DNA of 64,000 nt from Pseudomonas sp. S35. Lineage in GTDB: Bacteria; Pseudomonadota; Gammaproteobacteria; Pseudomonadales; Pseudomonadaceae. Below the pieces are notes generated by a model. That model made no database searches. It saw only the letters and a list, made by a program, of their open reading frames with translations, and was not told the origin of the DNA. This document shows, piece after piece, positions 17,701 through 26,601 of this stretch. Both the position numbers and the translations under genes were made by a program. The stretch covers positions 3,038,001 to 3,102,000 of the forward strand of contig NZ_CP019431.1 of the NCBI RefSeq assembly GCF_009866765.1. Reading direction: 5' to 3'. Each line of letters starts with the position of its first letter. Position 1 is the stretch's first letter.

Positions 17701-18274
17701 GGAGGCGCCGGCGTTGACGGGGTTGTCCAAGGCGCCGACGCCGTGGACCGAGGATCAACTGTTCACGTATCTGAGCACCGGGTATTCCGACGCCCACGGT
17801 GTGGCGGCGGGGCCGATGGGACCGGTGGTGAGTGAACTGGCGAAATTGCCCAAGGCGGATATCCGCGCGATGGCGGTGTACCTGGCGTCGTTGAATGGCG
17901 AGGCGGCTGCCCAGGTGCAGGTGGTGGCTACGGTGCCAAACCCCAATGGCCGTCGCGTGTTCGAAGGGTCGTGCAAGGCCTGTCATGCTGATGGCCTGGG
18001 GCCGAAGTTGTTTGGGGTAAGTCCGTCACTGGCGACCAATACCAATGTGTTTAGCGATCAGCCGGACAATTTGATCAAGGTGATCCTGCAAGGTATCAGC
18101 AACCCGGCGACCCGGGATCTGGGGTATATGCCGGGGTTCAAGGACAGTTTGTCCAATCGCCAGGTAGCGGATTTGGTCGCGTATCTGCGCGGCAAATTTG
18201 CGCCGAATGCGCCGGTTTGGAAGGGCCTGGAGCAGACGGTGGCGCACCTGCGCGCTAACCCCGGAACCCACTGA
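14762..18274 (+). CDS. nicB: nicotinate dehydrogenase large subunit NicB, Mo-binding plus triple cytochrome c
   Basis: A 1170-residue fusion protein. Residues 1 to about 745 form a molybdopterin-binding aldehyde-oxidase-like region, with GHVDLGTGIRTSLAQIVAEELD, MHGSIGPSCGVADY and the cofactor segment QPPMGAGESASVPSAAAIANAI. A hydrophobic helix follows near 755-780. The C-terminal third carries three c-type haem motifs: CAVCH (residue 806), CAACH (952) and CKACH (1071). This plan is that of P. putida NicB, where electrons from nicotinate hydroxylation go to haem and then to the respiratory chain rather than to NAD. The helix suggests membrane attachment with haems on the periplasmic side, which is an inference. 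Confidence 0.95.
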   Translation: MSLSRDQWLAKTGVLLIVDDVLPPSGPVAKGGTPTVKPRELGLFIAVNDDGLVYAFNGHVDLGTGIRTSLAQIVAEELDLTLEQVKMVLGDTERVPNQGATIASATLQISAVPLRNAAAEARRFLLARAAGRWGVSTASLKVDAGVIQAADGRSTTYAALVSGQHDQLHISGDAPLKAIDDYRLVGKGAARVDIPGKATGELTYVHDMRVPHMLHGRVIRPPYAGLDCGEFVGNSLLSVDEASIAHIPGIVAVVVIRDFVGVVALREEQAIKAAQALQVQWKPWNHALPDMSDVERAIRDNPRVRRTVLDQGKVDEALANAAQRMPRTYLWPYQMHGSIGPSCGVADYQPTGSRVWSGSQNPHLLRADLAWLLECDEALIDVIRMEAAGCYGRNCADDVCADALLLSRAVGKPVRVQLTREQEHLWEPKGTAQLMDVDGGLNADGSIAAYDFETSYPSNGAPTLALLLTGRVEPVAAMFEMGDRTSIPPYDIDNLRVTINDMAPIVRASWMRGVSALPNTFAHESYIDELAFAAGVDPVEYRLRYLKDERAIDLVKSTAERANWAPRTAPMQTANEDHLLRGRGFAYARYIHSKFPGFGAAWAAWVADVAIDKHTGDVSVTRVVIGHDAGMMINPAGVQHQIHGNVIQSTSRVLKERVTFEESTVASKEWGGYPILTFPEVPQIDVLMMPRQDQPPMGAGESASVPSAAAIANAIYDATGIRFRELPITPERVLAALNAGTLGEPAKSPHKRRKWWFGALFATLGAVLATAWPFHSAIAPIAPPSAGTWSKATLERGRLLAALGDCAVCHTAPGGATNAGGLAMETPFGTLYSSNITPHVQTGIGAWSYPAFERAMRDGIGRDGRNLYPAFPYTAFRNINDADMQALYAYLMSQAPVSQAATANALRFPFSLRPLMAGWNALNLRRGEITVQPERSEQWNRGNYLVNGLGHCAACHSPRNLMGAQKGGKAFLAGGVVDGWEAPALTGLSKAPTPWTEDQLFTYLSTGYSDAHGVAAGPMGPVVSELAKLPKADIRAMAVYLASLNGEAAAQVQVVATVPNPNGRRVFEGSCKACHADGLGPKLFGVSPSLATNTNVFSDQPDNLIKVILQGISNPATRDLGYMPGFKDSLSNRQVADLVAYLRGKFAPNAPVWKGLEQTVAHLRANPGTH

Positions 18275-18304
18275 CACAACAAGGGTAAAAAATGTGGGAG
18301 GTTT

Positions 18305-18949
18305 CTACAGTGAGGGAGTGACGCCCCGCAGCACCAAATCGCTGATAAACACCAGCCAATCCTGCTGCTGCCCTTTGTTCGTCAGGTCTTCACCCAGGAA
18401 CGAGCTGAGGGTATGGCGGTTGGAGTTATAGAAGTAGCACAGCGAAGCGATCATCAAGTACACGTGCTTGAGGTCCACCTCCTGGCGGAACAGGCCCTGG
18501 GCCTGGCCTGCTTCGATGATCGGGCGTAGCACGCCCACCGCTTCACCTGACAGCCTGCGAATCTCCCCCGACTGCTTGGCGTGCTTGCCCTGGTGCAGGT
18601 TTTCGATGCTCAGGATCGCCACGAACTCGGGGTGCTTGACGTAGTAGTTCCAGATAAACGCCACCAAGTCGCGTAAGGCCTGCACCGGCGCATCCAGGTC
18701 CAGCTTGAGCTTGCTTTCGGCTTGGTTGAATTGCTCGTAGATGTGTTCCAGCACGCAGACGAACAGGTGTTCCTTGCTGGCGAAGTAGTAATAGAGCATG
18801 CGGTCGTTGGAGTCGGCTTCCTTGGAGATGGTATCGACGCGCCCGCCGGAGTAGCCGTCGCGGGTGAATACTTTGACCGCCGCCTGCAGGATGCGCGCAC
18901 GGGTCTGGTCGGCCTGTTGGGCACGGATACCGGTCTTCTTGATCACCAT
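18305..18949 (-). CDS. nicS: TetR-family regulator NicS
   Basis: A 214-residue TetR regulator. The helix-turn-helix covers about residues 10-60: QTRARILQAAVKVFTRDGYSGGRVDTISKEADSNDRMLYYYFASKEHLF. A ligand-binding helical domain follows, with DLVAFIWNYYVKHPEFVAIL. It is convergent with nicB and matches the place of NicS, which in P. putida controls nicAB and itself in response to nicotinate and 6-hydroxynicotinate. The ATG at 18949 (MVIKKTG) gives the usual length; upstream in-frame starts add basic sequence unlike the family. Assignment as NicS rests on position. Confidence 0.82.
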   Translation of the reverse strand: MVIKKTGIRAQQADQTRARILQAAVKVFTRDGYSGGRVDTISKEADSNDRMLYYYFASKEHLFVCVLEHIYEQFNQAESKLKLDLDAPVQALRDLVAFIWNYYVKHPEFVAILSIENLHQGKHAKQSGEIRRLSGEAVGVLRPIIEAGQAQGLFRQEVDLKHVYLMIASLCYFYNSNRHTLSSFLGEDLTNKGQQQDWLVFISDLVLRGVTPSL

Positions 18950-19109
18950 GTCAAAGCGCCTTGCACGACAGTCAGGGCGCGAAATATAGCATGGCCTTTT
19001 TTCGGTCCGTTCCATGACCGACAAGTTCTGTAATAAAAACGCCATTGCGCTGGGGATTACATCTCCCACGGGCTATTTTGGTGCGTCTCAATAACTAGAG
19101 TAGCCATGG

Positions 19110-20834
19110 ATGAAATACCAACCCTTTAGCCGTACCTTGATTGCCACTGCACTGGTGTTGACGGTCAGTGGTGTACAGGCCGCTTCCCAGGCCCCGGTGG
19201 CCGGTGAAAATGGCATGGTGGTGACGGCCCAGCATTTGGCAACTCATGTCGGCGTGGATGTCCTCAAGGCGGGCGGCAACGCGGTGGACGCGGCCGTGGC
19301 CGTGGGCTACGCGCTGGCGGTGGTGTACCCGGCGGCGGGTAACCTGGGCGGCGGCGGCTTCATGACCGTGCAACTGGCGGACGGGCGCAAGACCTTCCTC
19401 GACTTCCGCGAAAAAGCCCCACTGGCTGCCACCGCCAATATGTACCTGGACAAGGATGGCAACGTCATCGAAGGCCTGAGTGCCAAGGGCCACCTGGCTG
19501 TCGGCGTGCCTGGCACCGTGTCCGGCATGGAACTGGCCCTGAGCAAGTACGGCACCCTCAAGCGCGCCCAGGTGATTGCCCCAGCGATCAAGCTGGCTGA
19601 AAACGGCTTCGCCCTGGAGCAAGGGGATATCGACCTGCTGCACACCGCCACCGGTGAGTTCGAAAAAGACAAGGACATGCGCGGCATCTTCCTGCACAAC
19701 GGCCAGCCGATGCAGGTCGGGCAGAAACTGGTGCAGAAAGACCTGGCCAAGACCCTCAAGGAAATCTCCGCCAAGGGTACAGACGGCTTCTATAAAGGTT
19801 GGGTGGCCAAGGCCCTGGTGGATTCCAGCCAGGCTGGCAAGGGCATCATCACCCAGGCAGACCTCGACAAATACAAGACCCGTGAGCTGGCGCCCATCGA
19901 GTGCGATTACCGGGGTTACCACGTGGTTTCCGCGCCGCCGCCGAGCTCGGGCGGTGTGGTGATCTGCCAGATCATGAACATCCTCGAAGGCTACCCGATG
20001 GCCGAACTGGGCTATCACTCGGCCCAGGGCCTGCACTACCAGATCGAAGCCATGCGCCACGCCTACGTGGACCGCAACAGCTACCTCGGCGACCCGGACT
20101 TCGTGAAGAACCCGATCGAGCACCTGCTCGACAAAAACTACGCGGCGAAATTGCGCGACGCCATTGAGCCGCAAAAGGCCGGTGACTCCCAGGCAATCAA
20201 GCCGGGTGTGTCACCGCACGAAGGCAACAACACCACCCACTACTCCATCGTCGACAAGTGGGGCAATGCGGTCTCCGTCACTTACACCCTCAACGACTGG
20301 TTCGGCGCCGGCGTGATGGCGAGCAAGACCGGGGTGATCCTCAACGATGAAATGGACGACTTCACCGTCAAGGTTGGCGTACCTAACATGTACGGCCTGG
20401 TGCAGGGTGAAGCCAACGCCATTGCCCCAGGCAAGGCGCCGCTGTCGTCGATGAGCCCGACCATCGTGACCAAGGATGGCAAGGCGGTGATGGTGGTGGG
20501 GACGCCGGGTGGTAGCCGCATCATTACCGCGACCCTGCTGACCATCTTGAACGTGATCGACTACAAGATGAACATCCAGGAGGCCGTTGACGCGCCGCGT
20601 TTCCACCAGCAGTGGATGCCGCAAACCACCAACCTTGAGACCTTCGCGGTGAGCCCGGACACCCAGAAGCTCCTCGAAAGCTGGGGCCACACGTTTGCCG
20701 GGCCGCAGGATGCCAACCACTTGGCGGCGATCCTGGTAGGTGCGCCTGCGTTGGGTGGCAAGCCGGTGGGTAACAACCGCTTCTATGGTGCTAACGACCC
20801 ACGTCGTAACACGGGCCTGTCCCTAGGCTACTAA
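19110..20834 (+). CDS. ggt: gamma-glutamyltranspeptidase
   Basis: A 574-residue periplasmic Ntn-hydrolase. The signal peptide is about residues 1-25 (RTLIATALVLTVSGVQAAS). Autocleavage is expected at NN-TTHYSIVDKWGNAVSVTY, with T375 as the nucleophile of the small subunit. The substrate-binding PLSSMSPTIV and the GTPGGSRI oxyanion region are present. It hydrolyses or transfers the gamma-glutamyl group of glutathione and related peptides in the periplasm. It stands alone; the nic genes before it and the salvage pair after it are on the opposite strand. Confidence 0.94.
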   Translation: MKYQPFSRTLIATALVLTVSGVQAASQAPVAGENGMVVTAQHLATHVGVDVLKAGGNAVDAAVAVGYALAVVYPAAGNLGGGGFMTVQLADGRKTFLDFREKAPLAATANMYLDKDGNVIEGLSAKGHLAVGVPGTVSGMELALSKYGTLKRAQVIAPAIKLAENGFALEQGDIDLLHTATGEFEKDKDMRGIFLHNGQPMQVGQKLVQKDLAKTLKEISAKGTDGFYKGWVAKALVDSSQAGKGIITQADLDKYKTRELAPIECDYRGYHVVSAPPPSSGGVVICQIMNILEGYPMAELGYHSAQGLHYQIEAMRHAYVDRNSYLGDPDFVKNPIEHLLDKNYAAKLRDAIEPQKAGDSQAIKPGVSPHEGNNTTHYSIVDKWGNAVSVTYTLNDWFGAGVMASKTGVILNDEMDDFTVKVGVPNMYGLVQGEANAIAPGKAPLSSMSPTIVTKDGKAVMVVGTPGGSRIITATLLTILNVIDYKMNIQEAVDAPRFHQQWMPQTTNLETFAVSPDTQKLLESWGHTFAGPQDANHLAAILVGAPALGGKPVGNNRFYGANDPRRNTGLSLGY

Positions 20835-20847
20835 GCGCTGCAATTCC

Positions 20848-20891
20848 CTGTAGTAGCGAGGGGGACGCCTAGTTCTTGCTCCCTACTACAG
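20848..20891. repeat. small inverted repeat at ggt / nadR-like convergent ends
   Basis: CTGTAGTAGCGAGGG pairs imperfectly with CTCCCTACTACAG. The hairpin covers the end of the convergent kinase gene and could stop transcription from both sides. Confidence 0.55.
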
Positions 20892-21416
20892 TGGTTGTGC
20901 AAGCAGTTGCTCTACCGCTGTAAACGCCGCGATCCGGCGCGCCTCCCAATCCCCCCCAATCACCACCACCGGCTGTTGATGCTGCTGCATCCAGTCCAGG
21001 CTGCCCTGGAAAAACGCACGGCGATCCGCCAACTCGGGCTGGCAGCGTTGGCCATCGGCTGTCCACTCCACATCTTCCGGCGAAAGCAGCAGGTGCAGGT
21101 CGTAATGGCGTGCCAACAGTTCATCGTCGAGCCACGCCGGGTAGTCGCCAAACAGCGTCTGGCTCCACAGCTTATTGGTCAGCAGGTGGGTGTCGAGAAT
21201 CAGCAGGCGAGGTTGCTCGGCGCGTGCGGCGTCTTCCCAGGCCAGTTGGCCGTGGGCGATGGCCGGGATATCTGCCAGGCACGTATCGCGCCGATGGTGA
21301 TCGATGAAATAGCGCACGTATTCACCGACCATCACACCGCCCAAGTGCCCGTGCAACTGGGCGGCCAGCCAGCTTTTGCCGCTGGATTCAGGCCCCGCCA
21401 GTACCACCACCTTCAT
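20886..21416 (-). CDS. NadR-type ATPase, probable ribosylnicotinamide kinase
   Basis: A 176-residue P-loop protein with Walker A GPESSGKSWLAAQL at residues 8-21, then GEYVRYFID and a central LLILDTHLLTNKLWSQTLFGDYP, all as in the C-terminal kinase domain of NadR. It lacks the helix-turn-helix and NMN adenylyltransferase domains of enterobacterial NadR. It probably phosphorylates nicotinamide riboside to NMN in the cytoplasm. The start at 21416 overlaps the pnuC stop by four bases (ATGA), tying it to riboside import. Confidence 0.87.
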   Translation of the reverse strand: MKVVVLAGPESSGKSWLAAQLHGHLGGVMVGEYVRYFIDHHRRDTCLADIPAIAHGQLAWEDAARAEQPRLLILDTHLLTNKLWSQTLFGDYPAWLDDELLARHYDLHLLLSPEDVEWTADGQRCQPELADRRAFFQGSLDWMQQHQQPVVVIGGDWEARRIAAFTAVEQLLAQPL

Positions 21417-21976
21417 GGTTGCAGCGCCGGGTCGGCGCGCCATTCACGCCAGCCTTGCACGGCGATCACGGTAAACAAGGCATAGAGTGCGGCGGTGAGG
21501 TACAGGCCTTTGTAGAGGAACAGCCCGACGAAGATCACGTCCACGGCGATCCACAACGGCCAGCATTGCACGCGCTTCTGTGCCATCCACATCTGCGCTA
21601 CCAGGCTGAAGCCGGTGAGCGCGGCATCGAGCCAGGGTTGTGCGGCATCGGTCCAGTGGGCCATGGCGGCGCCGAGCAGCAGGCTGCCCACCGCGCCGAT
21701 GGCCAGGCTGGTGATGATCGCCGGCACGCCCAGGCTCGTGACTTGGCGCCCCTGCCTGACCTCGCCGGCACGGGTCCACTGCCACCAGCCATACAGTTGC
21801 AGGCCGGCATAGACCACCTGCAGCAGCATGTCGGAATAGAGTTTCACGTCGTAGAACACCCAGGTGTACAGCAACACCATCACCAGCCCGATGGGCCAGC
21901 ACCAGGGGTTTTGCTTGACCGTCAGCCAGACAGCAATCACCCCTAGGGCAGCGGCGAACAGTTCAAGCCCGGACAT
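21413..21976 (-). CDS. pnuC: nicotinamide riboside transporter PnuC
   Basis: A 187-residue inner-membrane protein with about seven helices. Segments WPIGLVMVLLYTWVFYDVKLYSDMLLQVVYAGLQLYGWWQW and PLWIAVDVIFVGLFLYKGLYLTAALY are typical of PnuC, the latter carrying the conserved tryptophan and aspartate of the substrate path. PnuC allows facilitated diffusion of nicotinamide riboside, trapped by the kinase encoded next. The ATG at 21976 has CCAAGGAA before it. No riboswitch or repressor site was recognised upstream; the gap to the chemoreceptor holds a REP hairpin. Confidence 0.92.
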   Translation of the reverse strand: MSGLELFAAALGVIAVWLTVKQNPWCWPIGLVMVLLYTWVFYDVKLYSDMLLQVVYAGLQLYGWWQWTRAGEVRQGRQVTSLGVPAIITSLAIGAVGSLLLGAAMAHWTDAAQPWLDAALTGFSLVAQMWMAQKRVQCWPLWIAVDVIFVGLFLYKGLYLTAALYALFTVIAVQGWREWRADPALQP

Positions 21977-22057
21977 GGTGGTTCCTTGGGGGAGTGGGAG
22001 AGGGCGGTGATTGTAACCAAAGAGGGCCGCTTGTAGGCGTTGGCTGTTGTTGGCGGC

Positions 22058-22100
22058 GCTTGCTGTGGTGAGCGGGGCAAGCCCGCTCACCACAGCAAGC
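22058..22100. repeat. REP hairpin upstream of pnuC
   Basis: CTTGCTGTGGTGAGCGGG and its exact complement are separated by four bases, forming a near-perfect hairpin. The half-site is the same TGTGGTGAGCGGGCTTGC family as the cluster at 9315-9480. Further partial copies follow to about 22125. Confidence 0.85.
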
Positions 22101-22148
22101 CTGCTGGCCACAACAGGCCTGCTGATTACGGTATTGCCCTCGACAGGT

Positions 22149-23783
22149 TTAGACTTTGAACTGGCGCAGGAGGCCGTCGAGTTGTTCGCTCAAGCCGCGT
22201 AAATGCACGCTGGCCACGCTGGACTGCTCCGCTGCCAATGCCGTGCTGTGGGACAGCCCAGCCGCCTGGGTGACGTTCTGGTTGATGTCCTCCACCACAT
22301 GCGCCTGTTGCAACGTGGCACTGGCAATCGAGGCGTTCAGGCCGTTGAGGTTGTGTAGCGCCTGGCCGATGGCGGTGAGGCTGGCACCGGCCTGGCCCGC
22401 TTGTTCGATGGTCAGTTGCGAGGCGCTGTGGCTGTCGCTGATTACCTTGACCGCCGCTTCCGAGTGGCCTTGCAGGCGCTCGATCATCGCCTGGATCTCG
22501 GCGGTGGATTTTTGCGTGCGCTGGGCGAGCAGCCGGACTTCGTCGGCGACCACGGCGAACCCGCGACCCTGCTCGCCGGCACGTGCCGCTTCGATGGCGG
22601 CGTTCAAGGCCAGCAAGTTGGTCTGGTCGGCGATGGAGCGGATCACTTCCAGCACACCGCCGATCTGGGTGCTTTCGCTGGACAGGGTGCGAATCACTTC
22701 CACCGCCTGGCTGATGGTGCTGGAGAGTTGGTCGATTTGCTTCAGGCTGCCGTCGATATTGACCTGGCCCTGTTGCGCCTGGGCCTGGGCATCGCGCATT
22801 TCGCTGGCGGCGTGTTCGGCGTTCTTGGCCACGTCCTGCACGCCATAGGTGACTTCATTGATGGCGGTGGCCACCAGTTCCATCTGTTGCGATTGCTGTT
22901 GGCTGCGGTCATGGGCCTGGCTGGCGTTGTTGCCCAGGTCGGTGGAGGACTGGCCCAAGGCGTTGGCGCACACCTGCAACTGGCTCACCACTTGGCGCAG
23001 CTTGGCGGTGAAGCTGTTGAAGTGCTGGGACAGTTGGGTGATTTCGTCACGCCCATGAGTGTCGAGGCTGCGGGTCAGGTCGCTTTCGCCGCTGGCGATA
23101 TTGCCCATGGCATTCACCGCGTCCTGCAACGGGCGCACAATGCTGCGGGCGATCAGCGACACCAGCAGGCCCATCACCAGCGCAATGCCCAGGCCGATCA
23201 ACGAGGCTTTCCACACCTGGCCGGTGAACTCGGCCTGCACGTCGTCCACATACACACCCGAGCCGATAATCCAGCCCCAGGGCTCGAACAGTTGGATGTA
23301 CGAGGTCTTGGCCACCGGCGCTTCGGCACCCGGCTTGGGCCAGCGGTAGTTGACGATGCCGGCGCCCTTGGCCTTGGCCAGGCTGACAAATTCGTTGAAC
23401 ACCGCAAAACCGTCCGGGTCGCGGATGGCCGACAGGTTCTGGCCGTCGAGCTTGGGGTTGGCCGGGTGCATGATCATCACGGGCGTGAGGTCGTTGATCC
23501 AGAAGTAGTCGTCATGGTCATAACGCAAGCCGCGTACAGCGCTCAAGGCTTGTTTCTGGGCGGCGTCACGGGTCATCACGCCGGTGGTTTCCAGGCCGTG
23601 ATAAAACGTCAGGATCCCGCTGGCGGTCTGGACCACGTGTTGGGTCTGTTGGCGCTTGGCTTGGTAGAGGTCGTCATGGATCTGCTTGAGCATCAGCAAA
23701 CCCAGGGCCAGCAGCATCAGCACGGCGACTATCAGGATCAGCCAAAGGCGGCGGCTGATCGACATATTGCGCAAACTGTTCAT
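22149..23783 (-). CDS. methyl-accepting chemotaxis protein with single Cache domain
   Basis: A 544-residue chemoreceptor. An N-terminal membrane helix (about 11-30) is followed by a periplasmic sCache_2-type sensor with [28 protein letters not shown] and [14 protein letters not shown] second helix (about 190-210) leads into a HAMP domain ([24 protein letters not shown]). The cytoplasmic coiled coil has the signalling tip [31 protein letters not shown]. It reports ligand binding to CheA. Such Cache domains often sense small organic acids, but the ligand cannot be told here. No CheB/CheR-binding pentapeptide is seen at the C-terminus. Confidence 0.93.
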   Translation of the reverse strand: MNSLRNMSISRRLWLILIVAVLMLLALGLLMLKQIHDDLYQAKRQQTQHVVQTASGILTFYHGLETTGVMTRDAAQKQALSAVRGLRYDHDDYFWINDLTPVMIMHPANPKLDGQNLSAIRDPDGFAVFNEFVSLAKAKGAGIVNYRWPKPGAEAPVAKTSYIQLFEPWGWIIGSGVYVDDVQAEFTGQVWKASLIGLGIALVMGLLVSLIARSIVRPLQDAVNAMGNIASGESDLTRSLDTHGRDEITQLSQHFNSFTAKLRQVVSQLQVCANALGQSSTDLGNNASQAHDRSQQQSQQMELVATAINEVTYGVQDVAKNAEHAASEMRDAQAQAQQGQVNIDGSLKQIDQLSSTISQAVEVIRTLSSESTQIGGVLEVIRSIADQTNLLALNAAIEAARAGEQGRGFAVVADEVRLLAQRTQKSTAEIQAMIERLQGHSEAAVKVISDSHSASQLTIEQAGQAGASLTAIGQALHNLNGLNASIASATLQQAHVVEDINQNVTQAAGLSHSTALAAEQSSVASVHLRGLSEQLDGLLRQFKV

Positions 23784-24015
23784 CGTCCTGTCACTCCGGG
23801 CTTTTTATAATTGTGGGCGTCGCATCGACTTTTACGCCTTGTCTGATAGGCTTTCGGCCTGTAATCGCAAAACCTGAGTACTGCCTGATTTTTACAGCAT
23901 TTTTGCAGGCTGGCGTTGACCACCATCAACACCAGGCCTTCAGCGCGCTCGTCGTCAGTGAACCATTAAAAAAGACTAACAAGGCATGCCGCCGCGCATG
24001 ACCTTTGGGGGAAGC

Positions 24016-24846
24016 ATGGATTTTTGGACCGCCATTCAGGCATTGATTCTTGGCGTAGTGGAGGGGCTGACGGAGTTCCTGCCGATTTCCAGCACCGGGC
24101 ACCAGATCATCGTGGCCGACTTGCTCGACTTCGGCGGCGAGCGTGCGATGGCCTTCAATATCATCATCCAGCTCGGCGCTATCCTGGCGGTGGTGTGGGA
24201 GTTCCGGCGCAAGATTCTCGATGTCGTTACCGGCTTGCCGACCCAGCGCACGGCGCAGCGTTTCACGATCAATCTGTTGATCGCGTTCCTGCCGGCCGTG
24301 GTGCTGGGGGTGATCTTCGCCGACCTGATTCATCACTACCTGTTCAACCCGATCACCGTGGCCACGGCGCTGGTGGTGGGCGGCGTCATCATGTTGTGGG
24401 CCGAGCGCCGCGAGCATGAAGTGCACGCCGAGACCGTCGACGACATCACCTGGAAAGACGCGCTCAAGGTCGGCTTTGCCCAGTGCCTGGCGATGATCCC
24501 GGGCACTTCGCGTTCCGGCTCGACCATCATCGGCGGCCTGCTGTTCGGCCTGTCGCGCAAGACCGCTACCGAGTTCTCGTTCTTCCTGGCCATGCCGACC
24601 ATGGTCGGCGCCGCGGTGTACTCCGGCTACAAGTACCGCGACCTGTTCCAGCCAGCGGACCTGCCGGTGTTTGCCGTGGGTTTCATCACCTCGTTCATCT
24701 TCGCGATGATCGCGGTCAAGGGCCTGCTCAAGTTCATCGCCAGCCATAGTTATGCGGCGTTTGCCTGGTATCGGATCGGGTTTGGCCTGCTGATCCTGGC
24801 GACCTGGCAGTTCGGTTGGATCGACTGGGCGGCGGCCAAGGCATGA
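24016..24846 (+). CDS. uppP: undecaprenyl-diphosphatase UppP/BacA
   Basis: A 276-residue multi-pass inner-membrane phosphatase. Motif 1 is [16 protein letters not shown] near the N-terminus and motif 2 [20 protein letters not shown] in the middle; both hold the catalytic residues of the BacA family. It recycles undecaprenyl pyrophosphate to the monophosphate lipid carrier for peptidoglycan and other envelope sugars, and gives bacitracin resistance. The ATG at 24016 has GGGGGAAG just before it; starts further upstream add residues unlike the family. The next gene overlaps its stop codon. Confidence 0.95.
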   Translation: MDFWTAIQALILGVVEGLTEFLPISSTGHQIIVADLLDFGGERAMAFNIIIQLGAILAVVWEFRRKILDVVTGLPTQRTAQRFTINLLIAFLPAVVLGVIFADLIHHYLFNPITVATALVVGGVIMLWAERREHEVHAETVDDITWKDALKVGFAQCLAMIPGTSRSGSTIIGGLLFGLSRKTATEFSFFLAMPTMVGAAVYSGYKYRDLFQPADLPVFAVGFITSFIFAMIAVKGLLKFIASHSYAAFAWYRIGFGLLILATWQFGWIDWAAAKA

Positions 24847-25226
24847 GCATCCAGCACCCGCGCTTGAAGGCGGCGATTTTTATGCTGCTGTGCGCGGCGC
24901 CGCTGGTGGGGTCGGTATTGGTGTGGCTGCGTGGCGAAACCGTGATGCCGCTGGCGGCCTATGGCGTGGTCAGCGTGATTGCGTTTTTGCTGTACTGGCG
25001 CGACAAGCGCAAGGCGCAAACGGACAGTTGGCGCACCCCGGAAAACATCCTCCACGCCGTGGAACTGGCGGGCGGTTGGCCGGGGGCGTTGATCGCCCAG
25101 CAGGTGTTGCGCCACAAGACGCGCAAGGTGTCTTACCAAGTGTTGTTCTGGGTCATCGTGCTGCTGCACCAGGTGTTCTGGCTGGACCAGCTGTTCCTCG
25201 GCGGCACGTTGCTATCAGTCCTCTAG
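24843..25226 (+). CDS. DUF1294 membrane protein
   Basis: A 127-residue protein with two N-terminal helices ([20 protein letters not shown] and [21 protein letters not shown]) and a third at the C-terminus. The segment [37 protein letters not shown] is the hallmark of DUF1294. The function is unknown. The start codon overlaps the uppP stop (ATGA), so the two are co-translated; its 3' end overlaps the convergent YjbR-like gene by 12 bases. Confidence 0.85.
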   Translation: MSIQHPRLKAAIFMLLCAAPLVGSVLVWLRGETVMPLAAYGVVSVIAFLLYWRDKRKAQTDSWRTPENILHAVELAGGWPGALIAQQVLRHKTRKVSYQVLFWVIVLLHQVFWLDQLFLGGTLLSVL

Positions 25227-25571
25227 CCGCAACCCGATCTGCGTGCGCTTGGGCAGTTTGTTCACCACCAGTTGGTGGGAACGCTGCAACAAGCCACGCA
25301 CTTCATCGGCGCCCAGCGGGTAGGGCGTGTTCATGATGATCCACTGTGCACGCGCCAGGTACGGCGCGGGGTGGATGCCGGGGCGGTCGACGTGGCCGAG
25401 GAACAGTTCCTTGTCGACCTTGAGCGCCAGTGAGTCGCCGCGCAGGTTTTGCAGGGCGAACATCTTGTTGCCGGCAATCGAAAACACCCGCACGCCGCCC
25501 CATTTGTAGTCTTCCCGCGCGCCGGGCAGGCTCAGGCAGAACGTAGCGACTTGCTCTTCGCTCATCTTCAT
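25215..25571 (-). CDS. MmcQ/YjbR-family protein
   Basis: A 118-residue cytoplasmic protein of the MmcQ/YjbR (CyaY-like fold) family: CLSLPGAREDYKWGGVRVFSIAGNKMFALQN, then APYLARAQWIIMN and LVVNKLPKRTQIGL. Its biochemical role is unknown, though the fold can bind DNA. An alternative ATG four codons downstream is possible. The gene overlaps the end of the LysR gene upstream by four bases (ATGA), suggesting one transcript. Confidence 0.85.
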   Translation of the reverse strand: MKMSEEQVATFCLSLPGAREDYKWGGVRVFSIAGNKMFALQNLRGDSLALKVDKELFLGHVDRPGIHPAPYLARAQWIIMNTPYPLGADEVRGLLQRSHQLVVNKLPKRTQIGLRLED

Positions 25572-26476
25572 AGCAGGCGGTCTCCGCAGCTTTTAAAGCC
25601 TTCTTCCAGGTAATCGATCCAGGCCCGAATGGCCGGCAGCACGCCGCGCCGGTGCGGGTAAACGGCCTGCAACCAGCCGCCCGGCAGTGACCATTGCGGC
25701 AGCAATTGCACCAGGTGGCCGTTGGCCAATTCCTCCTCGCAATACATCATTGGCAGCACGGTAAAGCCCAGGCCCATGATGGCGCTGGCCTTGCGCACAT
25801 TGAAGTCATCCACGCCCAGGCGCGCTTCCATGATCAGGTCGTGGGGGTTGCCCTGTGGGTCGATGATGCGTTGGTGCACCATACGGTCCGCCTCCAGTGC
25901 GCCGAGTATCGGCAACTGCTTGAGGTCATCAAGGCTGCTGATATGACGGCCGTGCAAGAAGTTGGGGCTGGCAACCAGTGCGGTCTGGGCCGGGCGCAGG
26001 CGCTTGGTGACCAGCAGTGGGTCTTCATCGCCATGCTCGCGCACCCGCAACGCCACATCGATGCCCTCGGCCACCAGGTCGACTCGGCGGTTGACCAGGC
26101 TCATTTCCAACTGCACCTGAGGGTGCGCTGCCAGAAACCCGGCGACCACGTCCGGCATCATGTTGTGTGCCAAGCCCACCGGGCAGGTCACACGTAGCCG
26201 CCCACGGGGCTCGCTGGACATACTCGCCACAGCCTCATCAGCCATCTCGGCTTCCAGCAGCATCGCCTGGCAGTGGCGCAGGTAGCGCTCGCCGACGGCG
26301 GTGAGGGTTAACTGGCGCGTGGTGCGTTGCAGCAGGCGTGCGCCCAGGCGCTCTTCCAGCTCGGCAATGCGCCGCGACAGCCGTGATTTAGGAATGCCCA
26401 GCAGCCGACCGGCGGCCGCGAAACCGCCGGCTTCGACGACTTTGGCGAAATAGTAGAGGTCGTTGAGGTCTTGCAT
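25568..26476 (-). CDS. LysR-family regulator, divergent from azoR
   Basis: A 302-residue LysR protein. The helix-turn-helix is at residues 1-60 (LNDLYYFAKVVEAGGFAAAGRLLGIPKSRLSRRIAELEERLGARLL), in the CrgA/DmlR-like group; the effector domain starts near residue 92 (RLRVTCPVGLAHNMMPDVV). It is divergent from the azoreductase gene across 125 bases, a usual arrangement for a LysR regulator and its target. The inducer is unknown; similar regulators answer quinones or electrophiles. Confidence 0.9.
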   Translation of the reverse strand: MQDLNDLYYFAKVVEAGGFAAAGRLLGIPKSRLSRRIAELEERLGARLLQRTTRQLTLTAVGERYLRHCQAMLLEAEMADEAVASMSSEPRGRLRVTCPVGLAHNMMPDVVAGFLAAHPQVQLEMSLVNRRVDLVAEGIDVALRVREHGDEDPLLVTKRLRPAQTALVASPNFLHGRHISSLDDLKQLPILGALEADRMVHQRIIDPQGNPHDLIMEARLGVDDFNVRKASAIMGLGFTVLPMMYCEEELANGHLVQLLPQWSLPGGWLQAVYPHRRGVLPAIRAWIDYLEEGFKSCGDRLL

Positions 26477-26601
26477 GGCGAGCCTATTGTCCTGTCAGTG
26501 GGACAAACTATCGCACAACAGCCGACTTATCGAGTATTGGTTTCATGCGTAGCATCACCACCATCTGATCGCCCTAGTCGATCCCACCTCGGAGATCCAT
26601 C

